Source: Streptomyces rimosus | Lineage (GTDB): Bacteria > Actinomycetota > Actinomycetes > Streptomycetales > Streptomycetaceae | Reading direction: 5' to 3' | Length of the DNA: 64,000 nucleotides | NCBI RefSeq assembly: GCF_008704655.1 | Contig: NZ_CP023688.1 | Location: 8,004,501 to 8,068,500, forward strand | In this document: one piece after another, positions 1 to 8,223 of the stretch | Layout: every line of letters starts with the position of its first letter | Numbering within the stretch: the first letter of the stretch is position 1 | Notes under the pieces: model-generated | What the model was told of the DNA's origin: nothing | Databases searched by the model: none | What the model saw: the letters and a program-made list of their open reading frames with translations, nothing else | Translations under genes and position numbers: made by a program

Positions 1-540
1 GACGGCTACCGCACCGCGGTCAAGGAGATACAGCGCCTGGACGGGGAGAGCGACTTCGAGTTCCGGATGCGCAAGGTCAGCTACCTGCACCTGACCCGGT
101 TCGTCCGCATCCTGCTCGACCGCAAGGACCGCGCGAGCATGGCCGTCGGCCTGGAGGTGCGGGTGCCGTTCTGCGACCACCGGCTGGTGGAGTACGTCTA
201 CAACACGCCGTGGGCGCTGAAGTCGTTCGACGGGCGCGAGAAGAGCCTGCTGCGCGAGGCCACCGCCGATGTGCTGCCGAAGTCGGTCTACGACCGGGTC
301 AAGAGCCCGTACCCGTCCACGCAGGACCCCAAGTACGCGATCGCGCTCCAGCACCACGCCAAGGACCTGCTCGCCAGCTCCTCGCACCCGGTCTTCGACA
401 TCGTCGACCGTGCCTGGCTCAAGCGGGCGGTCGAGCACGACGCGCCGCAGATCACCCAGGCGTCCCGCAAGGGCCTCGAAAAGACGCTGGACCTGGCCCT
501 GTGGTTGGACATGTACCGGCCCCGCCTTACGCTTTCCTGA
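1..540 (+). CDS. Asparagine synthase (glutamine-hydrolysing), C-terminal fragment
   Basis: The frame is open from the first base of the window, so this is the 3' end of a gene that starts upstream; about 179 residues are visible. The stretch RKDRASMAVGLEVRVPF and the following DHRLVEYV are characteristic of the synthetase (ATP pyrophosphatase) domain of class B asparagine synthases, which make an aspartyl-AMP intermediate and amidate it with ammonia from glutamine. The glutaminase domain lies outside the window. Family members also act as amide synthetases in secondary metabolism, so the exact substrate cannot be fixed from this part. The MarR gene follows 18 bp downstream on the same strand and may be cotranscribed. 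Confidence 0.85.
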   Translation, partial: DGYRTAVKEIQRLDGESDFEFRMRKVSYLHLTRFVRILLDRKDRASMAVGLEVRVPFCDHRLVEYVYNTPWALKSFDGREKSLLREATADVLPKSVYDRVKSPYPSTQDPKYAIALQHHAKDLLASSSHPVFDIVDRAWLKRAVEHDAPQITQASRKGLEKTLDLALWLDMYRPRLTLS

Positions 541-558
541 CCCGAACCGGGCGGCGCG

Positions 559-999
559 ATGGGCTGGGCGATGACAATCGGTGACGACGCGGCACTGCAA
601 CTGGTGATTTCCCTGCACCGGCTGACCCGGAGCCTGCGCAGAGCCGCGGCGGCCGGCGGTATCGGGCCGACCCAGCTCGCGGTACTGGCCCTGCTGACCC
701 AGCAGGGCCCCTCCCGGATCGGCGAGATCGCGGCCTGGGTCCCCTGCTCCCAGCCGACCGCCACCTCGGCCGTACTGGGCCTGGAGTCGGCCGGGCTGAT
801 CCGCCGCGAACCCGACCCCACCGACGGGCGGGCCAGCCGCATCCTGGCCACCGAACGCGGCGCGGCCGCACTCGCCGACATCGCACGCGGCGAGGCCGAG
901 GTGCTGGCCAAGCGCCTGGCCTCGCTGCGCCCCGACGAGATCCGCCGGCTCGCCGAGGCGGGCCCGCTGCTGCGGCGGCTGGCGGAGGCGGCGGACTGA
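559..999 (+). CDS. MarR-family transcriptional regulator
   Basis: A 146-residue protein with the winged-helix layout of MarR: GPTQLAVLALL (helix 2), the recognition region around CSQPTATSAVLGLESAGLI, then the wing RREPDPTDGRASRI with the conserved D-x-R, and helical dimerisation ends. MarR proteins bind palindromes as dimers and often respond to small phenolic ligands. Start could be 559 or the in-frame ATG at 571; neither has a strong ribosome site. It lies between the asparagine synthase and the polyprenyl-synthase-like gene, both on the same strand, so either could be its target. A small GC hairpin (1006-1021) follows the stop. Confidence 0.85.
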   Translation: MGWAMTIGDDAALQLVISLHRLTRSLRRAAAAGGIGPTQLAVLALLTQQGPSRIGEIAAWVPCSQPTATSAVLGLESAGLIRREPDPTDGRASRILATERGAAALADIARGEAEVLAKRLASLRPDEIRRLAEAGPLLRRLAEAAD

Positions 1000-1141
1000 G
1001 GATCTGCCGCCACCAGGCGGCTCACGGTGACATGCGTACGTACCCGGGCATGGACCCCGCCTGCCCAGGTACTCAAGCGGCGCACATCCTGACCCAGTTG
1101 ACGGAACAGCACCTTCCGAAAACGCCGCACCGGAGGTACGC

Positions 1142-2206
1142 ATGTCCAGCACGACGGTACGGGCCGACGAGGCGACCGCCCGGCTGCTGCCCGAAGTGAC
1201 CGCGTTCATCGAACGGCAGCTGGACGACTACCCCGACGCCTGCGGACCGCTGCGCACCACCGTACGGAAGGTGATCGACCGCGGCCGTTGCGAACGCAAC
1301 GAGACCGCGCTGCCGTTGCTGACCCACGCGGCCATCACCGGCGTCCCCGAGCCGGCCGTACCGGTCGCCGCCGCCCACCTGCTGTGGTGGCGGGCCGCCA
1401 ACGCCTTCGACGACATCGCCGACGGACACGCGGACGCCACCCTGTACGGCCTCGGCACCGGGCCCGCCCTGATGGCCGCGCTCGAATGCGGCCACGGCCT
1501 GCCGCTGCGCGCCCTCGCCGCCCTCGACCTCCCGGCCGCCCTGCGGGAGAGCCTGATCAGCGACTACCTCGACGGCTGGACCCTGACCAACGACGGCCGG
1601 ATCAGGGACCTGGTCAACACCGTGGCGACGGTCGACCCGCAGTCCGTGCTGACGACGTACGAGCACAAGGGCGGCTCCGCGTACGCGATGGCCTGCGGCA
1701 TGACCGCGCGCATCGCGGGCTGCGCCGACGCCGTGACCGCGGCGTGGCGCGAGTTCGGGTACACGGTCGGCACGCTGCTGCAGTTCCGTATCGACGAGGA
1801 GGACCTGCGGGACGAGCGGGCGGCGGAACTGCGTTCCGGCACCGCCACCTACCGCCTGGTCTGCGCCGTGCGGCGGCTCACCGGCACCGAGCGGCGGCGG
1901 GCGCTGCGGCTCCTGGCGGAGGCGGCCGACAGCCCCGGCAGCCGAGCGGAGATCAAGGCCATGCTCCTGGACCCCGCCGTCCAGGCCGCGACACTCGCGA
2001 CGCGCGACAGCCTGCTCCGCCAGGCCCACGACCTGCTCGACCGCCTGGCCGTCCCCTCGGACCACACGACGGCGCTGCGCGCCCTGGCCGACGCCGCCGC
2101 CAGGCCGGCCGCGGTGGGCCCGGCGGCCGACGGACGCACGGAGGGAACGGCCTGGGCGAGCCGCCCCTCGGCCGCGGCGGGCCGCCCCACGTCGACCGCC
2201 TTCTGA
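1142..2206 (+). CDS. Polyprenyl-synthase-fold (isoprenoid) enzyme, divergent
   Basis: 354 residues, ATG preceded by CGGAGG. The first aspartate-rich motif is intact as FDDIAD at residues 89-94, in the expected context AAHLLWWRAANAFDD. The second motif, normally DDxxD, reads RIDEEDLRDE around residues 216-225, as in ComQ-like or terpene-synthase-like members of the trans-isoprenyl diphosphate synthase superfamily. HKGG near residue 175 stands where chain-elongating enzymes have a KT(G/A) motif. It may therefore condense isoprenyl diphosphates or act as a class I terpene cyclase of synthase-like fold. The C-terminal 50 residues are low-complexity Ala/Pro/Gly. No other isoprenoid gene is adjacent; the terpene locus is 43 kb away. 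Confidence 0.75.
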   Translation: MSSTTVRADEATARLLPEVTAFIERQLDDYPDACGPLRTTVRKVIDRGRCERNETALPLLTHAAITGVPEPAVPVAAAHLLWWRAANAFDDIADGHADATLYGLGTGPALMAALECGHGLPLRALAALDLPAALRESLISDYLDGWTLTNDGRIRDLVNTVATVDPQSVLTTYEHKGGSAYAMACGMTARIAGCADAVTAAWREFGYTVGTLLQFRIDEEDLRDERAAELRSGTATYRLVCAVRRLTGTERRRALRLLAEAADSPGSRAEIKAMLLDPAVQAATLATRDSLLRQAHDLLDRLAVPSDHTTALRALADAAARPAAVGPAADGRTEGTAWASRPSAAAGRPTSTAF

Positions 2207-2227
2207 CCCCGGCGCCGCCCGGGCGCG

Positions 2228-2773
2228 CTACCTGGGCGCGGCCCCCACACCCTGGAACAGGGACTGGCTGACGAGATCGGCGCCCTGGGCCGGGGTGAGT
2301 TCCGGCATGTCGTGGGACGCGACGTTGGTCAGGTGGACGAGCATCGAGCGGGCCCACCCGTCCGGCAGCCCCGGGCGGACGAAGCCTTCGCGGGCAGCAC
2401 GGGCCATGAATTCATCGAGGCGTTCGAGGAGGTGGCGAAGGCGCGCGGCGGCCGTCTCGTCGGTCGCCCGGCCGAGATCCACGGGCCACCGGCGGCTGAC
2501 GGTGATGGTGCCTTCCACGTACCGGTGCAGCGCCACCGGAACCGGCGCCTCGGCCAACCGGGCCTGGGCGAACACCTCGTCGCAGGCGTCCAGTTTCGCC
2601 ACGTACACCGCTGCCATCAGCGCCTCGCGGCTGTCGAACCGACGGTAGACGGTGCGCCGGTCGACGCCTGCCGCAGCGGCGATGGCCGCGATGCTCGTGC
2701 CCGGGTCCCGCGCCAGCAGACGCGCGCCGGTCTGCAGGACGGCGTCCAGATTGCGTGCCGCGTCAGCTCTCAT
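2228..2773 (-). CDS. TetR-family transcriptional regulator
   Basis: 181 residues with an N-terminal TetR helix-turn-helix (SIAAIAAAAGVDRRTVYRRF, residues about 29-48) followed by an unclassified all-helical ligand domain. It is divergent from the PPOX-type flavin/F420 protein at 2904; the 130-bp gap between them holds an imperfect palindrome (2847-2863) that could be its operator. The usual arrangement of divergent TetR/oxidoreductase pairs suggests that it represses its neighbour and itself. It is also one of two TetR proteins in the window that could in principle be the KstR-like regulator of the boxes at 4472 and 30583, but nothing in its sequence shows that. Confidence 0.88.
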   Translation of the reverse strand: MRADAARNLDAVLQTGARLLARDPGTSIAAIAAAAGVDRRTVYRRFDSREALMAAVYVAKLDACDEVFAQARLAEAPVPVALHRYVEGTITVSRRWPVDLGRATDETAAARLRHLLERLDEFMARAAREGFVRPGLPDGWARSMLVHLTNVASHDMPELTPAQGADLVSQSLFQGVGAAPR

Positions 2774-2846
2774 CGTGAGCGGAGCATACGCGGAGCCGTG
2801 ACCGAACGGCCAATGTTGCGCCCCAGAGCCATTGCGCTTGGTGCCT

Positions 2847-2863
2847 CAACTGTCACATAGTTG
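2847..2863. promoter_or_regulatory. Candidate operator in the TetR/PPOX divergent promoter
   Basis: CAACT and AGTTG arms separated by 7 bp, followed by a repeated TGTCAC element (2851 and 2863 regions). It lies midway between the divergent TetR and PPOX genes, the normal position for TetR autoregulation. Short arms make this tentative. Confidence 0.4.
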
Positions 2864-2903
2864 TGTCACTTCTTCTCTCGCTGCCTCATCCAGGAGCTGC
2901 CCC

Positions 2904-3317
2904 ATGCGCACAGCCGAACTGTCGGAGAAGCTGCGCCATGTCCTCGATTCGCCGGTCTTCGTCACCGTCGCGACCCTCCGGCCCGACGGGAGTCCGCACC
3001 AGTCCGTCGTCTGGGTGGGCCGGGACGGCGGCGACCTGTTCTTCGTGACGGGTGTCGACAAGCTCAAGATCCGCAACCTGCGGCGCGATCCGCGGCTGAG
3101 CATCGCCGTCAACCCGCGGGACGAGCCGTACGCGTACGCCGTGATCAGCGGTACCGCGCGGTTCGAAGGCCCGGGAAGCCGCGACCGGATGGACGAACTG
3201 GCCGTCAAATACAGCGGCAAGCCGTACGCCGAACACCACCCGGAGTCGGCGGCGACCCTTCCCGATCTGGTCACCGTCCGTGTCACGCCCGAGAAGATCG
3301 CGTCCCGGTTCCTGTGA
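2904..3317 (+). CDS. PPOX-class (pyridoxamine-phosphate-oxidase fold) F420/flavin protein
   Basis: 137 residues. The ATG at 2904 is chosen because AGGAG stands 8-12 bases upstream; an earlier in-frame ATG (2832) would run through the operator region. The opening FVTVATLRPDGSPHQSVVW is the beta-barrel start typical of PPOX/F420-dependent split-barrel proteins, followed by DLFFVTGVDKLKIRNLRRDP and a typical ARFEG strand. Such proteins bind FMN or F420 and reduce or protect small molecules; the substrate is not predictable. Control by the divergent TetR gene is likely. Confidence 0.85.
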   Translation: MRTAELSEKLRHVLDSPVFVTVATLRPDGSPHQSVVWVGRDGGDLFFVTGVDKLKIRNLRRDPRLSIAVNPRDEPYAYAVISGTARFEGPGSRDRMDELAVKYSGKPYAEHHPESAATLPDLVTVRVTPEKIASRFL

Positions 3318-3524
3318 GCGCGGAAGTCCGGACGACGAAGGCCCTCGTTGTCACTGGCAGTACCGACGGTCTCGGTAATGCGTCGGCGAACGCGCCGACC
3401 GGTATTTCGGTGCCGTGCCGGAGTGCTGGTGTTATGACGATATGGGAAATGCGGAGTCGGGATAGCGGGGCCATGCGCGGAAAGGCTGAAAGAGCCAGAA
3501 CGTGCCAGGCCGTAAGGAGCGCCG
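3318..3524. other. Intergenic, AT-richer than its surroundings
   Basis: A 207-bp gap with no gene. GTCGGCG-aacg-CGCCGAC at 3382-3399 is a 7-bp-stem hairpin that may end the PPOX transcript. The second half (GTTATGACGATATGGGAA region, about 3432-3448) is AT-rich for this genome and probably carries the promoter of the methyltransferase, whose ribosome site AAGGAG is at 3513-3518. Confidence 0.4.
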
Positions 3525-4376
3525 ATGGCTCAGGCCGACTCAACGCCTCAGGAAGATGTCGACTACCTCCGGGCGTGGGCCGACAGCCGGCCCACCCTGA
3601 GCTGTGCTCTCTGGCAGGACACTGCCGACCTGGAGAAGGCGCAGGAACGCAAGCTCGAACGAATCGCTGAACTGGCCGGTGTGCGCCCGGGCATGGACGT
3701 CCTGGACGTGGGGTGCGGTTTCGGGGGCATGCTCGATCATCTTGTCCGGCACGGCGGGGCACGTTCCGCCCACGGCATCGATCCCGATGGATATCAGTGC
3801 CGTGAGATTCTACGGCGCGCGACGCCCGGAGTCAGTGTCGACTGTCTTCCCTACGCGGCATTCCGTCCGACTCGTCGGTTCGACGCGGTGGTGAGCATCA
3901 GCGCGCTCGAATACGTCACCGGCTCCGGGGTGCAGGGGCAGCGCGAAGAAGTCACTGCGCTGAGGGATTTCTTCCTGCGGGCGCACCAGTGGACGAAGCC
4001 GGACGCGGGGCTCGCTGTGGAAGTTGTCGTCATCGGCCCGAAAGGGCTGGACGCCGCGACACAACAGAAGGGAAGAGACATGCTGGAGGAGGCGACGCAA
4101 CAGTCCTCCGGCAGGCCTCCCGCTCTGCCGAATATCCTCGCTGCCGCGCAGGGGCTCTGGGAATTGCTGTCGGTGCGGACCCACCGGCAGGACTGGGTAC
4201 GGACGCTGGATGCGTGGCACTCGCGGGCGACCGGCGCCCGCGAGGCCATCAGTGCCCGCTGGGGAGCAAAAGCCTACGACGCGACAATTCACTACCTCGC
4301 CCTGGAACGCGAGACGTTCACCACCGGCCGACTCTCCGCGGCCCACCTCGCTTTCCGCCGTACCGGGGAGGAGTGA
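3525..4376 (+). CDS. SAM-dependent methyltransferase (CMAS-like class I)
   Basis: 283 residues, ATG preceded by AAGGAG. Motif I is VLDVGCGFGGMLDHL at about residues 64-78, followed by the acidic residue of motif II in HGIDPDGYQC; FDAVVSISALEYV is motif IV. The layout resembles cyclopropane-synthase-like small-molecule methyltransferases. The codon mix (GGA, TAT, ATT, TTC next to runs such as CGATGGATATCAG) is visibly less GC-biased at third positions than in neighbouring genes, which suggests recent acquisition. It has its own promoter gap and no obvious partner; the acyl-CoA dehydrogenase downstream is separated by a 220-bp regulatory region. Substrate unknown. Confidence 0.8.
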   Translation: MAQADSTPQEDVDYLRAWADSRPTLSCALWQDTADLEKAQERKLERIAELAGVRPGMDVLDVGCGFGGMLDHLVRHGGARSAHGIDPDGYQCREILRRATPGVSVDCLPYAAFRPTRRFDAVVSISALEYVTGSGVQGQREEVTALRDFFLRAHQWTKPDAGLAVEVVVIGPKGLDAATQQKGRDMLEEATQQSSGRPPALPNILAAAQGLWELLSVRTHRQDWVRTLDAWHSRATGAREAISARWGAKAYDATIHYLALERETFTTGRLSAAHLAFRRTGEE

Positions 4377-4471
4377 CGCACCACTGACAGTCACTGATCA
4401 GCGTGCTGAGCCACACTTTGGCCGGCCTACTCGAAGCCGCCGCCCGCCCGGTCCGCGCCCTTCCCTATCAA

Positions 4472-4485
4472 TGGAACACGTTCTA
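4472..4485. promoter_or_regulatory. KstR-type operator (TNNAACNNGTTNNA) before the acyl-CoA dehydrogenase
   Basis: TGGAACACGTTCTA fits all eight fixed positions of the KstR palindrome and is close to the symmetrical form TAGAACACGTTCTA. It lies 112-125 bp before the acyl-CoA dehydrogenase start in a 220-bp gap with no other gene. KstR is the TetR-type repressor of sterol catabolism in Mycobacterium and Rhodococcus. A second match is at 30583. Confidence 0.7.
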
Positions 4486-4596
4486 CTGTGCCCCACGACC
4501 CTTGACCCGACGGCCCGTCAGAAACGCAGGCCGACCCCGCGCGCCGACCGCGGGTGCCACCCGGGCCGGTCGGGCGCCGTCGGACCAGGAGGGGCC

Positions 4597-5811
4597 GTGC
4601 ACCTCGAATACACCCCGGAACAGCAGCGGCTGCGGGCCGAACTGCGGGAGTACTTCGCCGCGTTGGTCCCCGACGACGCGTACACGCGCTTCCGCGGCCC
4701 CGACGGGCCGCCGGACGGCGACGGCCCCACTGCCCAGAAGCGCTTCTACCGCGCCACCATCCGCCGGCTCGGCGCGGACGGCTGGCTGGGGGTGGGGTGG
4801 CCCGAGGAGTACGGCGGGCGGGGGATGACGCCGATGGAGCAGTTCATCTTCTTCGACGAGGCCGCGCAGGCGGGCGTGCCGCTGCCGCTGATGGCGCTGA
4901 ACACCGTCGGGCCGACGCTCATGCGGTACGGCACCGACGAACAGAAGGCGTACTTCCTGCCGCGCATCCTCTCCGGGGAGATCGACTTCGCGATCGGGTA
5001 CAGCGAACCCGACGCCGGTACGGACCTCGCGTCGCTGCGCACCAAGGCCGTACGCGACGGTGACGCCTACGTCGTCAACGGCCAGAAGATCTGGACCACC
5101 AACGGCGACACGGCCGACTGGGTCTGGCTCGCGGTACGGACCGCGCCGGTCCAGGACGGCGTGCCACCCCACAAGGGCATCAGCCTGCTGCTCGTACCGA
5201 CCTCCGAGCCCGGCTACTCCTGCACCCGTATCAACACCCTCGCCTCGCACGACACCACCGCCAGCCACTACGAGAACATCCGCGTCCCGGTCACCCGCCG
5301 GGTCGGCGAGGAGAACCAGGGCTGGCGGATCATCACCAACCAGCTCAACCACGAACGGGTCACCCTGGCCGCCCACGGCACGATGGCGATCCGCGCCCTG
5401 CACGACGTCCAGCGCTGGGCCGCGGAGACGAAGCTGGCCGACGGCCGGCGCGTCATCGACCTCGGCTGGGTCCGCGGCCGGCTCGCCCGTACCCACACCC
5501 GCCTGGACGCCATGAAGCTGCTGAACTGGCAGATGGTGGACGCCCTCCAGCACGGCACGCTCACCCCGCAGGACGCCTCCGCCGTCAAGGTCTACGGCTC
5601 CGAGGCCCGCCGCGACGCCTACGCCTGGCTGATGGAGATCCTGTCCGCCGCCGGCCCCCTGAAGGACGGCTCGGCGGGCGCGGTCCTCCACGGCGACCTC
5701 GAACGCGGCTACCGCTCCGCGGTCATCTTCACGTTCGGTGGCGGCAACAACGAGATCCAGCGCGAGATCATCTCGTGGATCGGACTGGGGATGCCGCGGG
5801 TGCGGAGGTAG
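4597..5811 (+). CDS. Acyl-CoA dehydrogenase (FadE type)
   Basis: 404 residues from the GTG at 4597, chosen because AGGAGGGG lies directly upstream and the N-terminus HLEYTPEQQRLRAEL is the usual beginning of actinobacterial FadE proteins; an open frame extends further 5' but runs through the operator. Family signatures: GWPEEYGGRG, YSEPDAGTDLASL (substrate/FAD loop), GQKIWTTNG, and the C-terminal TFGGGNNEIQREII. The enzyme forms the alpha,beta double bond of an acyl-CoA with FAD. Several sterol-side-chain dehydrogenases of this type are heterotetramers of two different subunits, but only one subunit gene is here. A KstR-type box lies upstream, linking it to the ligase/crotonase/thiolase cluster at 28.8-34.9 kb. 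Confidence 0.92.
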   Translation: MHLEYTPEQQRLRAELREYFAALVPDDAYTRFRGPDGPPDGDGPTAQKRFYRATIRRLGADGWLGVGWPEEYGGRGMTPMEQFIFFDEAAQAGVPLPLMALNTVGPTLMRYGTDEQKAYFLPRILSGEIDFAIGYSEPDAGTDLASLRTKAVRDGDAYVVNGQKIWTTNGDTADWVWLAVRTAPVQDGVPPHKGISLLLVPTSEPGYSCTRINTLASHDTTASHYENIRVPVTRRVGEENQGWRIITNQLNHERVTLAAHGTMAIRALHDVQRWAAETKLADGRRVIDLGWVRGRLARTHTRLDAMKLLNWQMVDALQHGTLTPQDASAVKVYGSEARRDAYAWLMEILSAAGPLKDGSAGAVLHGDLERGYRSAVIFTFGGGNNEIQREIISWIGLGMPRVRR

Positions 5812-5934
5812 TGTCCGGCGCCCCAACCCCACCGCCCACCGCCCCCTCCAGCGCCCTACACCCCCCGCCCCTGCCCCGCCATACTGTTCGGGCGGGGCAG
5901 GGGCCGGGCGCGGTGGGGACGGGGGCGCGGGCGG

Positions 5935-8181
5935 GTGATGGCGGAGAGCGGGCTGGTGCAGGGGCGTTACCGGTTGCTCGACCTGATCGGGCGCGGCGGC
6001 ATGGGCGAGGTGTGGCGGGCGCGCGACGAGTCCCTGGGGCGGCAGGTCGCCGTCAAGTGCCTCAAGCCGCTGGGGCCGCAGCACGATCCGTCGTTCATGC
6101 GGGTGCTGCGGGAGCGCTTCCGGCGGGAGGCGCGGGTGGCGGCGGCCCTTCAGCACCGCGGGATCACGGTCGTTCATGACTTCGGTGAGGACGACGGAAT
6201 CCTGTTCCTGGTGATGGAACTGCTCGACGGGCGCAATCTCAGTCAGCTGCTGGAGGACAACCGGCACGACCCGCTGCCCCTGCCGGACTTCGCCGACATC
6301 GCCGAGCAGGTCGCGGCGGCCCTCGCGTACACCCACGAGCAGGCCGTCGTGCACCGCGACCTCAAGCCGGCGAACATCGTGCGGGTCGCCGACGGGACGG
6401 TGAAGATCTGCGACTTCGGGATCGCGCGGCTGGGGCACGACATCGGGTTCACCGCCCGGCTGACCGGCACCGGCATAGCGATGGGCACACCGCACTACAT
6501 GTCACCCGAGCAGATCGGCGCCGGTACGGTCGATCACCGCAGCGATCTGTATTCGCTGGGGTGCGTGTTGTACGAACTGGTCACGGGGGCACCGCCGTTC
6601 GATCTCGATGACGCCTGGGCGGTGCTGGTCGGGCATCGCGACACGGCCCCGGAACCGCCGCGCGCCCGCCGCCCCGACCTGCCGGAGGCGTATGAGCGGA
6701 TCGTGCTGGATCTGCTGGAGAAAGTGCCGGACGACCGGCCGCGGGACGCCGCCGAGCTGGTGAAACGACTTGTCTCGGCCCGGCGGTCGCAGGGGGCGCC
6801 GTACGGGGCCGAGGGCGGCCCCGCCGAGGCGGGCGGGCGGACGGCGACGCGGGTGGTGCGGTCCCTGCCGTCCTGGACGCAGGGAATGACCGTCGGGTCG
6901 CGGGCCGAGCCCCGTGCGCGGCGGGCGGGCGGCGCCGACCGGGCCGCCGGGCTCACCGGGGCGTGGACCAGCGGGCTGCCGCCGCTCAGCCGCGACACCC
7001 CGGCGCCGTACGTCTCCGAACGGCCCGCGCCGTCGCCCGAACATCTCGCCGCCCTCGCCGCCCGGCACAACGCCGGGCTCAGCCTCGGGCGGCTCGGCCG
7101 TTGGGCGGAGGCGGGGGAGGTGCACCGCGCGGTCGCCGCCGAGCGGGAGCACGCGCTCGGCCCCGACCACCCCGACACCCTCGCCAGCCGGTTCGAGGTG
7201 GCCTTCACCCTCGCCCGGTCCGGGCGGCCCGCCGACGCGCTGCGCGAGTACGAGCGGGTCGCCGCCGGGCGGGAACGCAGCCTGGGGCCCGATCACGTGG
7301 ACACCCTGGCCGCGCGCCAGGAGACGGCGTACGCGCTGGGGCGGCTCGGGCGGCACTTCGAGGCGCACCAGGTGTATGTGTCCGTCCTCGCGGCCCGGGA
7401 GCGCACGACGGGCCCCGAGCACCCGGACACGCTGCGCTGCCGGCACAACCTCGCCTTCAACCTGAGCCGTCTCGGCCGGCTGGAGGACGCGTACCGGATG
7501 GCGCGGGACGTGGCGTCGGCGCGGGCCCGGGTGCTGGGGCCGCAGCATCCGGACACGTTGGTCACCCGGTATGAAGTCGCGTACCTGCTCGGGCAGTTGG
7601 GGCGGTGGGCGGAGGCGTTGCAGACGTACCGGGAGGTGGCCGGCGACCGTGCGCAGGCGCTCGGGCCCGGGCATCCCGACACCCTCGCCGCCCGGTACGA
7701 GGTCGGTATAAGCCTCGGGCGGCTCGGGCGCAGCAAGGAGGCGCTGGAGCTGTACCGGGATCTCGTCGGGGCCCGTACGGCCGCGCAGGGGCCCGCCGAC
7801 CCGGAGACGCTGCGGGCCCGGCACGGCCTCGGCGTCAACCTCGGGCGCCTCGGACGCTGGGAGGAAGCGCTGGCCGAGGCCCGCTCGGTGGCCGCGCTCC
7901 GGGAACAGGTGCTGGGCACCGGCCACCTCGACACGCTCGTCAGCCGCCGGGAGATCGCCGTGGCCCTGGGCTGGCTGGGCCGCTGGCCCGACGCGCTGGC
8001 CGTCTACCGGCAGGTGGCCGCGGCCCGCGAACGGGTGCTGGGCGCCGATCATCCCGACACTCTGGCCAGCCGCAGCGACGAGGCCCAGTGCCTGGAGCAG
8101 CTCGGGCGCTCCGCCGAGGCGGTGGCGCTGTACCGGAGAGTCGCCGAACTACGGCAGCGGCGTACGCCGGGCCGGGGCTGA
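5935..8181 (+). CDS. Ser/Thr protein kinase with C-terminal TPR array
   Basis: 748 residues; start GTG 5935 or ATG 5938. The Hanks kinase domain occupies about residues 10-280: glycine loop IGRGGMGEVW, lysine in VAVK, catalytic HRDLKPAN near 140, DFG near 160, and the activation segment GTPHYMSPEQ. A Gly/Ala-rich linker leads to roughly eight 42-residue TPRs of the TPR_12/kinesin-light-chain type, each carrying LGPDHPDTL-like and LGRLGRWxEAL blocks. No membrane helix is present, unlike PknB-type kinases, so it is cytosolic and the TPRs replace the extracellular sensor as a protein-binding platform. It converges on the alpha-galactosidase gene with a shared terminator. Confidence 0.93.
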   Translation: MMAESGLVQGRYRLLDLIGRGGMGEVWRARDESLGRQVAVKCLKPLGPQHDPSFMRVLRERFRREARVAAALQHRGITVVHDFGEDDGILFLVMELLDGRNLSQLLEDNRHDPLPLPDFADIAEQVAAALAYTHEQAVVHRDLKPANIVRVADGTVKICDFGIARLGHDIGFTARLTGTGIAMGTPHYMSPEQIGAGTVDHRSDLYSLGCVLYELVTGAPPFDLDDAWAVLVGHRDTAPEPPRARRPDLPEAYERIVLDLLEKVPDDRPRDAAELVKRLVSARRSQGAPYGAEGGPAEAGGRTATRVVRSLPSWTQGMTVGSRAEPRARRAGGADRAAGLTGAWTSGLPPLSRDTPAPYVSERPAPSPEHLAALAARHNAGLSLGRLGRWAEAGEVHRAVAAEREHALGPDHPDTLASRFEVAFTLARSGRPADALREYERVAAGRERSLGPDHVDTLAARQETAYALGRLGRHFEAHQVYVSVLAARERTTGPEHPDTLRCRHNLAFNLSRLGRLEDAYRMARDVASARARVLGPQHPDTLVTRYEVAYLLGQLGRWAEALQTYREVAGDRAQALGPGHPDTLAARYEVGISLGRLGRSKEALELYRDLVGARTAAQGPADPETLRARHGLGVNLGRLGRWEEALAEARSVAALREQVLGTGHLDTLVSRREIAVALGWLGRWPDALAVYRQVAAARERVLGADHPDTLASRSDEAQCLEQLGRSAEAVALYRRVAELRQRRTPGRG

Positions 8182-8219
8182 GGGCGGGCTGAACGTCCCT
8201 CGCGCACCCGGCCCGGCGT
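8164..8219. terminator. Bidirectional terminator between kinase and alpha-galactosidase
   Basis: ACGCCGGGCCGGG (8164-8176) pairs perfectly with CCCGGCCCGGCGT (8207-8219); inside the loop GAGGG (8180-8184) can pair with CCCTC (8197-8201). It spans the gap between two convergent genes. Confidence 0.65.
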
Positions 8220-8223
8220 CCGC

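Noticed and set aside
4483..6495. A 670-codon minus-strand open frame
   Set aside because: Antisense to the acyl-CoA dehydrogenase and kinase, crossing the intergenic gap, low-complexity translation.
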